A DNA stretch of 64,000 nt from Elephas maximus indicus (GCF_024166365.1 NC_064820.1:56583501-56647500), one strand, 5' to 3'. Shown: positions 1 through 11,600, numbered from the stretch's first letter. Notes: generated by a model not told the origin, from the letters alone. Numbers and translations are program-made.

Positions 1-145
1 GCTCGAGCACAGCAATGATTGTGAGGATGGTGTGGGGCGGGACAGTGTTTTGTTCTGTTGTACATCAGGTTGCTATGAGTCCAAACCAACGATGGCACCT
101 GATAACAGCAACAATGTATGATAAGTGTCGGAAATATCTTAAATT
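1..145 (+). mobile_element. RTE LINE, 3' end fragment
   Basis: The text reads as the conserved 3' end of the RTE family seen repeatedly in this window: a stretch ending in a get-tract around GTTTTGTTCTGTTGT, then the block GTTGCTATGAGTC and a tail of CAACA units. The same order occurs at 32290-32395 and 57000-57107. The element starts before the window, so its 5' extent is unknown. Confidence 0.8.
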
Positions 146-530
146 TCTTATCTTCCACTGTCCCTGCTACCATCCCAGGCACTGGGTCCTAGATAGCAAT
201 GGCTTCTGGATATTCAAAAATTGTTCTTTACAGATGGTTTCCCAAATAGTTGTGTATTTTAAGAGGGTGTTTGGGCCCCTTTCACCCTATCCTCATGGGA
301 ATCTTTACCTTGAGTAACTACTATTCTTTAAAGTTAGTGCTTAGAAAGTGCAAGGGAAACCATGGTTTAGAAAACAACCATTCATTCTCCTTCATTTGTT
401 TGGTTAGTTCATCCCTATATACTCTGTATTCTTGGATGTAATGGTTCCATATCTAGGTAGATCTGTCTGTTTCCAGGATCAGAAATGAAGGTTGATCTGT
501 GTTACAGATAACAGATTTATCCAAAGGTGA
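146..530. other. Intergenic, nothing recognised
   Basis: No exon, RNA gene or repeat family is recognisable here. Small open frames lack any familiar motif. Confidence 0.5.
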
Positions 531-543
531 CCCTGGCAATTTA

Positions 544-715
544 AACCAAAAAAAAAAAAAAAACCCATTGCCATCAAGTCGATTCCGACTCATAGCGACC
601 CTACAGGACAGAGTAGAACTGACCCATAGAGTTTTCAAGGAGCGCCTGGTGGGTTTGAACTGCCAACCTTTTGGTTAGCAGCCGTAGCACTTAACCACTA
701 TGCCACCAGGGTTTC
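544..715 (-). mobile_element. AfroSINE (tRNA-derived SINE)
   Basis: A near full-length minus-strand copy: poly(A)-side oligo-A at the left, the tail block GATTCCGACTCATAGCGACC, and the tRNA-like head ending CCACCAGGGTTTCC at the right. It is flanked by a perfect 13-bp target duplication CCCTGGCAATTTA at 531-543 and 716-728, which fixes both ends of the insertion. Confidence 0.92.
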
Positions 716-811
716 CCCTGGCAATTTAGGACATTCAAAATTTCTTGAATACCACATGTTCCTTTTGAATTCTAGTCCCAAACAGAAACCTGATCCTCCT
801 CCCTTATAGCC

Positions 812-1363
812 TGTGATAGTTAAAATTGTATGTCAACTTGGAGGGACATGATTCTCAGTGGTTTGGCAGTCTTACGATGTTATGATTACTTCCATGATGA
901 GATTCGATATAATATGCTCACCCCCATGATGGGATCTACTGTGAGTAGCCAATCAGTTGAAAGGGAGGTTCCTTGGGCATGTGGCCTGCATCAAATGTAA
1001 GTGGACATTCTGGCAAGGTTCATGGGTTTTTGCTCTCTCTGGATCCTGCAGCTGGCTCCTGTTTGTCCAACCTCCAGTTTGGGGGTCTTGAGCTAGCAGC
1101 TTACCAGTGGTCTTGCCTGCCAATCTTAGGATTCGTCGACCTTCACAGCCTATGAGCAACAGTCCTGCTCTCTGATCTGCCAATCTGGGGTTCAACCAGC
1201 CCCTGCAGCTATGCAAATCAGGAGAAGCCTCCAGCCTAACCGATGAACTTGGGACATTCCAGTCTCTACAACCATGTGAACCATTTCCTTGATATAAATC
1301 ATTCTCTGCATATATTTATACACTTTACTGGTTTTACTTCTCTAGAGAACCCAGCCTAAGACA
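812..1363 (+). mobile_element. 5' LTR of an ERV-L-like provirus
   Basis: Starts TGTGATAG and ends AGACA. It is a direct repeat of 3995-4538, with the same order of blocks, for example GAGGGACATGATTCTCAGTG, AGTAGCCAATCAGTTGAAAG and the terminal GAACCCAGCCTAAGACA. The 5 bases before it (TAGCC, 807-811) equal the 5 bases after the second LTR (4539-4543). A 5-bp duplication is the size expected for ERV-L integration. The two LTRs have visibly diverged, so the insertion is old. Confidence 0.88.
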
Positions 1364-1404
1364 TTTGGTATCGAGAGCAGTACTAGAGAAACAAAATTGT
1401 AAGG

Positions 1405-2220
1405 ATGAGTTTTCTAAATTGGTTGTCAAGTCTGGTTAGTCTTAAAGATGTTGATGACTCTGCTTCCAGTAGAAAAGAGAGCACTGCTAATCCATGGCAT
1501 GAGGTGGCAATACAAATATGCAAAATATCACCACCAATAGATCAGGCATTGGTAAAAGGTGGGGCTCTTGGTGACTGCTTGTGTGATACCTTTCTAAGAT
1601 TTTGTCGTAATGAGAAGTATAAGGAAGCTGATTGGTTGGTCCTACGTTTGCTAGACAAGCTGGTGAAAGAAAGAGATGAGCTCAGAGTCAAAGCCCAAGT
1701 GCCACATAAACAACCTCCAAGTTTCCACTTGTGCCTTGAAAGAAAGCCTTATTTCTGGTAGTAATAGAGCTGATATTGCCAAGAACCAGATCCAGAGTCT
1801 TATCATAAGAGTGGCTGAATTACAACACTGACTCAATTGTCAACCTCGAGAGGTGTCTGAAGTTAAAGGGAAGGCATTGATTGGGAAGAAATGGGATCCC
1901 GAAACTTGGGATGGGGACATGTGGTCAGAAGATAATCAGGATGCTGTAGACACTGAGTCCCTAAATTCCACTGAATCACTTCTGTCAACAGACCCAGCTC
2001 TCTTACCCCCATCTGAAGAGAGTATTCCATGTTTGTCTGCTAAACCACCCTCCTCAGTAAAACCATTAGCCCCTTCACCCCATCTAATGAGATTAACGAA
2101 CGTGCCTCTAAAGAACCTTTGTCTGAGTCTTTGCCTGGGGCATCGCCTGAGGCCCAGAACCCTAAAAGGCAATGCTGAATGTTCTCAAAACATTTCCCTG
2201 TTACTGATTTTGGCTTCTAG
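1405..2220 (+). pseudogene. Gag-like remnant of the ERV-L-like provirus
   Basis: Two successive open stretches (1405-1761 and 1853-2269, the second running into the SINE) sit where gag should start, about 40 bases after the 5' LTR. The first encodes a charged, leucine-rich segment that could be helical. The second contains KKWDPETWDGDMW followed by an acidic, serine-rich stretch. The WDPxTWDGD pattern reminds me of ERV-L gag, but from memory only. The frame breaks between the two parts and is cut by the SINE insertion. It is non-functional as it stands. The placement is better supported than the protein family. Confidence 0.45.
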
Positions 2221-2227
2221 ACCTATA

Positions 2228-2337
2228 AAAAGAAAAACCCAGTGCCGTCGAGTTGATTCCGACTCATAGTGACCCTATAGGACAGGGTAGAATTGCCCCA
2301 TAGAGTTTCCACAGAGCGCCTGGCAGATTTGAACTAT
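2228..2337 (-). mobile_element. AfroSINE, 5'-truncated, inside the provirus
   Basis: Minus-strand tail and body of AfroSINE (CCAGTGCCGTCGAGTTGATT, then ACTCATAGTGACC and CCATAGAGTTTCC) ending abruptly at CAGATTTGAAC. The tRNA-like head is missing. A short CTATAA occurs on both sides (near 2222 and 2334), compatible with a small target duplication. It shows that SINE insertion followed proviral integration. Confidence 0.85.
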
Positions 2338-3204
2338 AACGAGACTTAAATCCCAGCGAGCTCCCAAAGGTGAAGTACAAAGTGTGACCCAGGTATAGGT
2401 ACACCACATTTCAAAAGAACTGCTTGACTTTTCTAGTATGTATAAACAAACGTGGTTAATGTGTGTGGGAATGGCTATTGAGGGTGTGGAATAAAGATGG
2501 AACATAAAGATGGATCAATCTGAATTTATTGATTTGAGCCCACTAAGCAGAGATTCTACATCCAATGTTTCAGGATGAGAAATTAGGAAAGGATCCAATA
2601 GCTTATGCTAGAGTGGGTTTATCAGATTAGACCCACAGACCCACACATGGAGTGCCCAGAGGACAATCTCTTACAACAGTGAGGAACAAATTTGTGAAGG
2701 GAGCCCCAGCATCCTTGAAGACTGCTATTTTTTGTAAGTCAGATTTGACAGTGGGAACTGCCCTGAATGAATTAAGATAACTGTAATGGGGCTGGTTAAA
2801 GCCCATGGTAGTAGAGGCCAAGTGGCAGCACTCAACTGACAAAGAAATGCGGGTGTGGTTACTGTAATGGACAGTGGAGTCAAAACAATAATCACAATAG
2901 TCTGACTGGTGTGAACTTATGGCGTTGGCTACTTAGTCATGGTGTCCCTAGGAGTGAGATATATAGGAAATTTACTAAAGATTTACTTGATCTGTACACG
3001 TGCATGAATTCTAGGTCAAGTGAACAGCAGTCTAACTCGAATCGCCAGAATAGAGGGTCATGATTTCTTAATCAATTCTCAGACTTGAGCAAGTTTAAAG
3101 GCTGAGGAAATGTTCTCCAGGAGGCTGTATGTGCCTTAAACCAGCGTCCAATATGTGGTGCTGTATCTCTCATAGCCAGGGTTCATGGGCCCAGGAATCA
3201 AAGG
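2338..3204 (+). other. Degenerate proviral sequence
   Basis: Part of the provirus interior between the SINE and the dUTPase frame. Small open frames on both strands show no pol motif that I can recognise. Confidence 0.5.
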
Positions 3205-3777
3205 GTGGAAATGCGAGTGGCACCACTCACTATTACCCCTAATGACCCACTGGCAAGATTTTTGCTTCCTGTCCCCGAGGCCTTACACTCTGCAGGTCTA
3301 GAGGCCTTAGTTCCAAAGGGAGGAATGCTCTCACCTGGAGACAGATCACTGATTCCATTGAACTGGAAGCTAAGAATGCCACCTGGCAACTTTGGGCTCC
3401 TTATGCCTATGGATCAACAGGCAAAGAAGGGAGTTACCGTACTGGCTGATGTGATTGATCCTGATTACCAAGAGGAAATTGGATTGATATTACATAATGG
3501 AGGTAAAGAAGGGTATGTCTGGCTTGCAAGAGATCCCTTAGGGCATCTCTTAGTACTACCATGCCCTATAATTAAAGTCAATGGAAAACTACAGCAACCC
3601 AATTCTGATACGACTACGAATGGCCCAGACCCTTCAGGAATGGTTTGGTTCACCCCACCAGGCAAAGAACCACAACCAGCTGAGATGCTTGCTGAGGGCA
3701 AAGGGAATACAGAATGGGTGGTGGAAAAAGGTAGTTCTAAATACCAGTTACAACCACATGACCAGTTGCAGAAATGA
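3205..3777 (+). pseudogene. ERV-L-type dUTPase-like frame
   Basis: A 190-residue open frame. Family background: dUTPases hydrolyse dUTP to dUMP, and ERV-L elements carry one near the end of pol. In the sequence, residues 26-34 (EALHSAGLE) look like the start of dUTPase motif 1, and residues 76-93 contain VIDPDYQEEI, which matches the motif-3 pattern of Asp, Tyr and a following Gly/Glu-Ile. The usual Arg-Ser-Ser motif 2 is replaced by PMDQQAKKG and I see no C-terminal glycine-rich P-loop motif 5, so catalysis is unlikely. The frame lies about 215 bases before the 3' LTR, the right place for an ERV-L element. It has no good promoter of its own. Survival of a long open frame in such an old insertion may be chance. 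Confidence 0.65.
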
Positions 3778-3994
3778 AGACTAATTGTTGTGAGTATTTC
3801 TGCTTTATATGTGTGCTTCAAATAATTTTCCTCATTTATAAAATATAAGATGTAAACAAGGCCAGTGCATTTCAGTTGTATGTGTGTTCATTGTATCATG
3901 TTAGATGCAAGTATGACTTTATAATTGTCTTTATTCAGAAATTATGTATGGCTTAAGGAGGTGTTTATAGATGCCAGGTTGACAAGGGGTGGAC
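3778..3994 (+). other. 3' internal leader and polypurine tract of provirus
   Basis: A+T-rich sequence between the dUTPase stop and the 3' LTR. It ends in the purine-rich ACAAGGGGTGGAC that abuts TGTGATGG of the LTR, the usual place for plus-strand priming. Confidence 0.6.
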
Positions 3995-4538
3995 TGTGAT
4001 GGTTAAGATTGCGTGTCAGCTTGGAGGGACATGATTCTCAGTGGTTTGACGGTCTTCTGATATTGTGATCACTTTTATGCAAAGATTTGATATAATGTGA
4101 TCACCCCCATGATGGGATCTACTGATTGGTGAGTAGCCAATCAGTTGAAAGGGAGTTTCTTGGGCATGTGACCTGTATCAAATATAAGTGGACAGTCTGG
4201 AAAGGCTCATGGGCTTTTCCTCACTCTGGCTCTGCAGCTGGCTCTTGTTTGTCTGACCTCCAGTTTTTGGAACCTAAGCTAGCAGCTTACCTGTGGTCTT
4301 GCCTACTGATCTTGGGATTCATCGATCTTCGCATAGCAATAGGCCTGCTCTCTGACCTGCTGATCTTGGGTTCACCTCCTCTGTGGCTACCTGAATCAGG
4401 AGAAGCCTCCAGCCTGACCCACTGACTTGGAAATTCTAGTCTCTATAACCATGTGAGCCATTTCCTTGATATAAATCTCTCTGTATATATACTTACACTT
4501 TACTGGTTTTGCTTCTCCAGAGAACCCAGCCTAAGACA
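3995..4538 (+). mobile_element. 3' LTR of the ERV-L-like provirus
   Basis: Direct repeat of the 812-1363 LTR, running TGTGATGG to AAGACA. Followed by TAGCC, which matches the 5 bases before the 5' LTR. Confidence 0.88.
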
Positions 4539-4589
4539 TAGCCTATCTCAGGAAATGATAGCACCACGCATCCAATAAATCATGCCAGA

Positions 4590-5315
4590 AACCCAACAGT
4601 CATCCTTGTCTCTTCTTTTTCCCTCATCCCCCACATTCAGTCAATCAATAGATCCTATGGGTTCTACACCTTAATCATTTCTTGAATCTATCCTTCTCTT
4701 CAAGTACCATCCCCTTATACAGTCCTGCTACTGGAATGGAATCCCAAAAGGTAGCTCTTTCACCAGTGCTAGTCCCTTCCAATATGTCTTCACAGTCCCG
4801 GAAGAGAGAGCATTTCTAAGGGAAAAGCAGCTCATGCCATCCCCTACGTATAATATTTCCATGGCTTCCCTCTGCAAAACTAATAAACCCAAAGTTTTAC
4901 GAGAGCTTACATAATTTGGCCCATCAACTTATCCTATCTCCTCATTTTCTACTCTTCTAACTCTGTGCTTTGGGCATGCCACAACTTCATTTTGTTCTTT
5001 TGGTTCCTCAAATGGGGCATCCTATCTCTTGCCTCCTAGCTTCACAAATACTCTTCCACTATCTCTCCCAAGCACCACCGTTTCCTGGGTACCCCTTTCT
5101 CATTTTTAAAGTCTCATCTAAATGTCACTTCCTCAGAAAGACCTTCCCTGACCCTCTTCATCACAATATATTTTACTTACTTGTTTAATATCTGTCTGTT
5201 CTGCTTTCTAAAATCTCCAAGAAAGTTGTGACTAGGCTCGTCTGGTTTGTTTCTCTATCCACAGCATAGAATCTGGAGCACATAATAGATATTTAAGAAA
5301 TATTTGTTGAAATTT
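4590..5315 (+). mobile_element. LINE2 (L2), 3' end, old copy
   Basis: The order of phrases matches the L2 3' region as I know it: CCATGGCTTCCC, ATAATTTGGCCC, then CACTTCCTCAGAAAGACCTT and CCCTGACC, ending in a block about clinic-like CATAGAATCTGGAGCACATA and ATATTTGTTGA. It is diverged, as expected for this ancient family. The open frames here are chance. Confidence 0.75.
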
Positions 5316-5661
5316 TGTTGACAACTAAACCTCAGAAAGACTAAGGCTGTTTGCATTTGAATATTTTGTGTGCCTCAGTTGCAGATTTTATGAATAGCAG
5401 CTGAAAAACATTATCTTTAAAAGTACGTTATCTAGAATACAGTAGTAATTACGAAGCTGTTTCTTTTGCTTCTTACTCCTTGGGAATCCTAAATTTCAAT
5501 CTCTTTCTGAATCCTGCCTCAGCCTTGCCCTACATTTTGGAGGGATCTAGATATGGTGATAATATTATCTATTTGGCAAGGTAGGTATGAGGAATAAAGT
5601 TGGTATATTTTAAATGCCTGGCATGGAATAGTAACTTGATCAGTGGTAGCTGTTATTAAAG
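5316..5661. other. Intergenic, nothing recognised
   Basis: A+T-rich unique-looking sequence with no gene or repeat signature that I can name. Confidence 0.5.
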
Positions 5662-6006
5662 GGGGTAGAAATATTGATGACTCAGTGGTAGAATTTTCAC
5701 CTCCCATGTGGGAGACCCAGATTCGATTCCCAGCCAATATACCTCATGCTTAGCCACTACCTATCTGTTGGTGGAGGCTTGAGTGTTGCTCTAATGTTGA
5801 ACAGGTTTCAGCTGAGTTTCTAGACTAAGACAGGCTAAGAAGAAAGGCCTGGCAATCTAAAATCAGCCAAAGAAAACATTATAGATCACAACGGTCTGAC
5901 CCACAATCAGTCATGGGGACAGCAAAGAACTGGGCAGCATTTAGTTCCATTGTGCTTGAGGTCACCATGAGTTAGAGGCCAACTCATCAGCAGTTAACAC
6001 CATCAA
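5662..6006 (+). mobile_element. Chimeric SINE: tRNA-Gly head + RTE 5'UTR piece + RTE 3' end
   Basis: Bases 5671-5743 align by eye along the full length with tRNA-Gly(GCC): the A-box region CTCAGTGGTAGAATTTTC and B box ATTCGATTCCC sit at normal spacing. The following part (about 5755-5860) matches the RTE 5' region seen at 42470-42676, with shared blocks CAGGTTTCAGCTGAG and AGAAAGGCCTGGCAATCT. The end (about 5925-6000) matches the RTE 3' end: AACTGGGCAGCATTT, then GTCACCATGAGT. A 9-bp duplication TTATTAAAG at 5653-5661 and 6007-6015 brackets it. It is a SINE and not a working tRNA gene. Confidence 0.78.
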
Positions 6007-6015
6007 TTATTAAAG

Positions 6016-7759
6016 AAAAAAAAAAGTAGATAAATGCATATCTGGGTGTATGTGTTATGTATGTGTGTGTGTATTTTGAACTCTCTCAAGACAATTTCTG
6101 TAATGGTGACATTGGTTAATTTTGTAAGACACTCTAGTATATGGAGTTATGCCAGGGAGTGGCAAAACCAAAGGACACTCTGATTGAGGTCTGAAGGAAT
6201 CTCGAAAGGCAAATAGACTGATTGGGATGTACTGGTAGAATAATCAGCCCATCTAGCAACTGGCTCACTCAAAACTAAGGGTCTTAATCTGAAGTCCATT
6301 GAACCCTACAAGACTTGTGTATGGACATAAAAGTGTCTATAATCTCCTTAAAAAACAACGTAGAATATTGTGTATGTGTGTATACATGTTTGTGTCTGTG
6401 CACTATTCTGAGGAAATGGTTCATAGCTTTCAACAGCTTTTCAGAAGATATGTGAACAAGAAAAAATTTTTTTAGGAAATCTGGTGCTCTGGCAAAAATT
6501 GTAACATTGACTGTGTGATGGTATGTCATCTGCCTGGCCAAAGCAATATTTTCTGCTAAGGCAAAGATTAGAAGTCTTGGGATCAAAATGATCTCAACCA
6601 AGTGGTTCTTCTACACTACATTTCCATCTGCCCACCATGTGAGCTATTAACACATACTTTCTGTTGATTATGTTCATATCCTTATTTTCAAAGAAACTGC
6701 ACAGAAACCAGTTCAAAAGAATCATTATCTAATGTATTAGAAAACCAAATAAATGAACCTCCTATATATACTAACAATTCTATTTTGTTAAAGAGTGGCT
6801 GTTTATGGGAGATTAGCACACATCAACCAAGACTGCCTGTAAGTCATTCATCTACCAGTTTTCATAATATACATTTATATATTTCTATTCTAGTCCAAAA
6901 AATAGCAAGGCTCGCCATGTGTTGAAATAATTTATTTCAACACTTAATGCATCATCTGTCCCGTATTTCCACATGTTGTGTCATCACAATTTGACCTCAA
7001 CCCATTGTTAAATATTTAATAGTACTGTTAGATAAACAATACAAAGTATAGTTTACTTTTGAATGTGTCTTTTACATAAAAAAAAAATAAGCCAATACAT
7101 GCTGCAAAAGGTACAAGTTTAGATTTTAGTACTGACCATTCTAATGAGTAGAAAATGAGATGTTAAGGTAGAGGAAACTGTAAGGAGGACAAATTTATCA
7201 GGGAGAGCTCTAACAACTGAAAAGATGCCATAATTCTCCAATATAGAATAAATTCAGAAAGTAAAAGCCACTCAAAGTTTGGCATAATAGAAACTGCCAC
7301 TTGAAACCTAAGCACAGTAATGGATTATTTTGAGTAGAAATAATCCATTATTTCACATGAAAAAGATGAAATAATATTTGACAAAACACTATCCAATAGA
7401 GGATTTTTTTTTTTTTTAACACTCACTGAACATAAATCTCATGGTGACAAAGATTATTCATTTAAAAGAGTGACTATGGTCTAAAAGAAACACCAAAAGA
7501 AGGCATCCAAGAGATTTTGAAGAATTAGCACACCACTCCCGGAGAGTATGCTCAATGCAATGTGTTTCACTGGCTGTGGAAATCAAATTTAGGGAGTATG
7601 AAGACAAGTATTAGCCTGCACCAGGATATCTTTAGAACCCACTGAATTTCTTTGAGATACAGAGCTAAAACTGCATAGATTATCCTATATCAACAACATG
7701 TTTTTCAATGACAGCCAAAATACAAAATGGATCTATAAAACCTAGTTGAGATAAATTTT
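6016..7759. other. Intergenic, nothing recognised
   Basis: A+T-rich, with a short TG-rich run near 6050-6075. Open frames such as 6284-6601 (minus) have no recognisable motif. An old DNA transposon may lie around 6120-6600 but I cannot name it. Confidence 0.45.
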
Positions 7760-8155
7760 TTAAAAACCCAAATAAATGGAAAGATATACCATGTTCATGG
7801 TTTGGAAGACTCAATGTTGTTAAAATGTCAATTCTCCCCCAAATCGATCTATTCCAATCATAATCCCATCAAGCTTTTTTGTAAAAATTGACCAGCTGAT
7901 TCTAAAAGTTATATGAAAATGCAACTAGAATATCCAAAGAAATCTTGAAAAAGAAGAACAAAGTTGGAGGAATTATACTACCTGACTTCATTACTTACTA
8001 TAAATCTAATCAAGATACTGTGGTACTGGCATAAAAAATTTTTTTTTTTTTTTTTTTTTTAGGATTAACAAATAGATCAGTGGAACAGAATAGAGAGCCC
8101 AGAAACAGATCCACACTTATGAGGCCATTTGACTTTTGACAAAGGTGCAAAAGCA
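7760..8155 (+). mobile_element. Old L1 fragment (ORF2 3' part)
   Basis: Reads as degraded L1 ORF2: CCATGTTCATGGTTTGGAAG, then AATGTCAATTCTCCCC, AAGTTGGAGGAATTATACTA and GTGGTACTGGCATAA, the order seen in L1 ORF2. A long poly(T) interrupts it near 8037-8060. Many stops are present. Confidence 0.82.
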
Positions 8156-10240
8156 AAATGCAAAATGGACCTGGAATAAAGTCACCATTGAGGAAAGATG
8201 ACTAAAGGAAAGTATGTAGGACACACAGTAGGCTGTCTAAAATCATGCCTGACTGCCTGGTGAGCCTTGGACCTATCATAAACATAATACTTCAACTCCT
8301 GGACCAATTGGGCATCAGAGATGAGACAGGATTCATATCATATAAAAAAAAAAATAAGGGTGGCAAACATGATGGATGATTAAATAGCAATTGTATCAAC
8401 TGCTGATCTCAATACTGAATAAGCAAACACTTATAAAAGAACAAATTATAAAATGTGTAAATCACTGCTACTCCATGGAAAGCTAGAATGAGGTAGTGGA
8501 CACCAAAATGTACAAAAGGAACTGCAACATACCAACTATCCGGCAGCCAAACGATAATCTAGGAAGAGTGGTACTTATCTTGATCTTGAGCTTTGAACAA
8601 AAAGTAGGGAAAGAGAACAGCAAATACTGATTTACCGTCCTCACATTTTCCATGCAATGGGAAGTGTAAATGGAACCAGGGTCAAAAGTGCTAAAGGTCA
8701 CCGTTATACTGTTACTTTTCAGTCGTACCTAAATAAATGAATCATTTGTATTGTCAGACTGACCTAAGCTACAGTAAAATTCTTAGAAGTTTCTATTAAC
8801 CCAACAGAATAGTCCTATCCAGAGGCATAATCTGAATCATTTACTAAGGTTTATTAATGACTTAATTTATGATAAATTTGAATATGCTGATATTGCTAGT
8901 TTAGGTGACTATATAGCACATATAGATGACTTCTGAAAATCCAAAATATTTTTAACATTAGAGGGGAAAATAGGACCATAAAATTTTTATACAGAAACAG
9001 GTAGTTTCAAAAAGAAAGGCAGCTCTGTGATTGACTCAACATAATACGAAAGCAATATTGAAAAGAGAAAAGTTCAGTTAATCAGTTGTTTTCTCGGCAC
9101 TGTCTAGAAAACATATATTGTGATAATTTTTTTAAAAAGCTTAATCATCTGATGGTTTGGACACCTTGGATAAACACTGCTTTTATGTACTCACATTTCT
9201 TAACTTTTTAGTTCTGCAACAATTCAGCCGATGCAAAACTCCTGTCTCCACCCCCCACCTCAAAGCCTCATTCTAGCACTATGAAGTTGCACAATTCCAA
9301 AGACCATGGTGGCGCATTGAGTAACTGTTTTTGTACCTACAAGAACCAAACCTGATTTTAAAAGAATTTCAGCCTATTGTTCATGCTTAAATTCTGTTCC
9401 TTAATCAGGATCAGTTGTTTGCATTTGCAGACTTAACATTAATTTTGCAAAACACCTAACTTTGAAAAATTTAGGCATGTGATTTTCAGGCACAAAATAA
9501 AAGCTGCTCAGTGCATCACTTTCAAATCTTCCACAATAACCTCACCATAGCCCCTCCATATTCTCTTTTTAGGAAATAAGATTTAACCCGGCCAATTCTG
9601 GGCTCAAACAGCAATTTCGTATGATTTCAAGTAGCCATCTTGGGAGCGACATTGAATCATTTGCTAAAGTCTAATATTTTAAATTTATAGACTTCAGAAG
9701 GAAGATACCGTTTGAAGCTGAGAAAAAACAATCAGAGAACAGCAGTCTTTTTGTGTGCTGCCCAGAAATTCACTTACAAAGTGGTCCTATTGTGTTTCTC
9801 ATAATTTACATTCACTTTTTTGGCAATGCAGAAAGGAAAAAAAGAAGTCAAACTTGGAGGCATACGACAAAAATGAAAGAGGGCATTTTTATTTTAAAAA
9901 TGTCCCCTTGACATTTTAGCTCTCTGCTAACCCAATATTTAGCATTTACAGGAGCTAACACAGTAAAAGAAACAGCAGCTGTTTTTCTGTGATGTCACTG
10001 AACAGGTGTGATATCATTTCATACCACTGCAATCAGATGGATCTCTTGTTGATGCCCACAGCACACCCATATGAAACCAGTATTGACCTGGGTCTCATTT
10101 CCTCAGATATGGCCAGAAAATAACCTGGGACAACAAGGCTCCTGAGGACTGATCTGTGCAGATTCGGAGCTGACATTCTCCCAAACAGATCAATACCATC
10201 CAAGGTGCAGCTGAAAAACAGGATGAGCTTGTATCCTTAA
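8156..10240. other. FST upstream region, unique-looking
   Basis: No AfroSINE, RTE, young L1 or LTR is visible in these 2 kb. Several A+T-rich stretches could be distal regulatory DNA, but nothing here can be assigned from sequence alone. Confidence 0.5.
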
Positions 10241-10289
10241 ACAAACACCAAGCTGCTTATTCACAAGGGCAAAAGCAATATAGCACTTC

Positions 10290-10550
10290 TGTTTTCCACA
10301 GTATATTTGTCAGTGACCTCAACCCTGACCTGCAGAACCACCCTCTCAGGGGTAAGAATCCTATGCTGGGTCTGCCTCTGGTGCTGGAGGACTCCTGTGC
10401 GTGATGACAAGTTCTACAATGAGAGTACTATATCTGCCTGGGCCTTGCCAAGACAACTGCATGACGCCAAACAACTAATCGATGCAGTCGGTTTAGTCAA
10501 ATGTCTGGTCAAAGAGTATTTGGCACTATAGGGACCAAAAAAAAAAAAAA
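10290..10550 (+). pseudogene. Possible retrocopy fragment, unrecognised
   Basis: An island of protein-like sequence in A+T-rich DNA: about 10310-10400 reads well in one frame (NPDLQNHPLRGKNPMLGL), and 10405-10528 reads well in another (STISAWALPRQLHDAKQL). A stop is followed within ten bases by an A-run (about 10537-10552). Frame change plus terminal poly(A) fits a decayed processed pseudogene. I do not recognise the parent protein. It could equally be chance open sequence next to an A-tract. Confidence 0.25.
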
Positions 10551-11600
10551 AGGAGAAACTAATTTTTTTTTTTTTTTTTTTTTTACCCAGTTACACTGGA
10601 ATTGTGTGAACATATCTTGGATTAAATTGATACAGAAAAATTTTATGACACCAGTTGCTTCTATATACATAAACTAAAATAACCATCTGGATAAACCAAA
10701 TACTATTACTCAAAGACCCAGATAAATATTTCTTATTAACCTCCAAAATTGCCTCTATTATATTTCATTTAGCCACATAAGCCCCACCCCTGTATCTGTA
10801 CACTCCTTTTTATATGGGGAGCCCTGGTGGGTATGTGCATATGTAAATGAACAATAGTTAAGTATAATAAGAACATGCAAGTTATATCACCTTTTTCATC
10901 ATCATAGCGTTATAAAATATAGAAAAAGTATGGTCCTGCCACTGTGGGTTAAAATATTACCCTATATCCTCTGGCAAGGTGGCTTCATGTACAACTGGGC
11001 ATGACTAAAATTTACACATTTTCTATGGTCCTAGGGTGAAAAGGCTAAGAAAAAGACCCTAGCTTTCAGAGGCTACAGACAGATTCAGGGACAATAAATG
11101 TACCTAAACAGAGGGCAAATATAAAATCATGTATGTTTGGGTATTAAAATTTGTGTAATGCCCATTGGTAGCACTACGATAAGATACAACTACGTCTAAG
11201 ATCTTTTATGTATTTATGATGTTTATTTTTTCAATCCAAGATATACGGTTTGATAACCCTAGCTAAAACAGAAGCTGTGTCTCTGGCTGCTATTAAAAAG
11301 AAATTTTTTTTAAAGAAAAAAGTCAAGCAACAAAAATTGTTGGCTTTTGCCTTTCCTTCAACTAAATTTCCCCTTAGGTGAGGACAGGGCGGGGTGGAGA
11401 GGCGGGAGTCTTAAAGGGGAAAACACAAACTTTCCCTCAGCACTTTTATAAGAACTATATCCATCTCCCTGAATAAAGAACAAATAAATTCGGCGCTGGA
11501 ACTCTGTCATCGAGTGGCGGCTCCTGCAAAGGGTAGTTTGTTATTAATTGTTAATGTCGTCTGCCATTAGAGGGCACTAAACCACCCTACATTAATGCGG
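10551..11600. other. FST distal upstream region
   Basis: No gene seen. A poly(T) run lies at about 10563-10584 and a short AfroSINE-like GGAGCCCTGGTGGG at about 10819. The sequence becomes more G+C-rich from about 11380 toward the promoter. Confidence 0.45.

Larger units (their letters stand above)
1364..3994 (+). mobile_element. Internal region of the ERV-L-like provirus (defective)
   Basis: Lies between the two LTRs. Just after the 5' LTR is TGGTATCGAGAG (1366-1377), which resembles a primer binding site for a leucine tRNA (about 9 of 12 positions by eye). Just before the 3' LTR is a purine-rich ACAAGGGGTGGAC (3982-3994), a plausible polypurine tract. Gag-like remnants lie at 1405-2220 and a dUTPase frame at 3205-3777. 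At about 2.6 kb the interior is far too short for complete gag-pol, and I see no reverse transcriptase or integrase motifs, so most of pol has been lost. An AfroSINE interrupts it at 2228-2337. Confidence 0.8.

Noticed and set aside
5671..5743. Possible functional tRNA-Gly gene
   Set aside because: Stem positions are altered, the anticodon region is changed, and it is fused to RTE-derived sequence with a target duplication. It is a SINE head.
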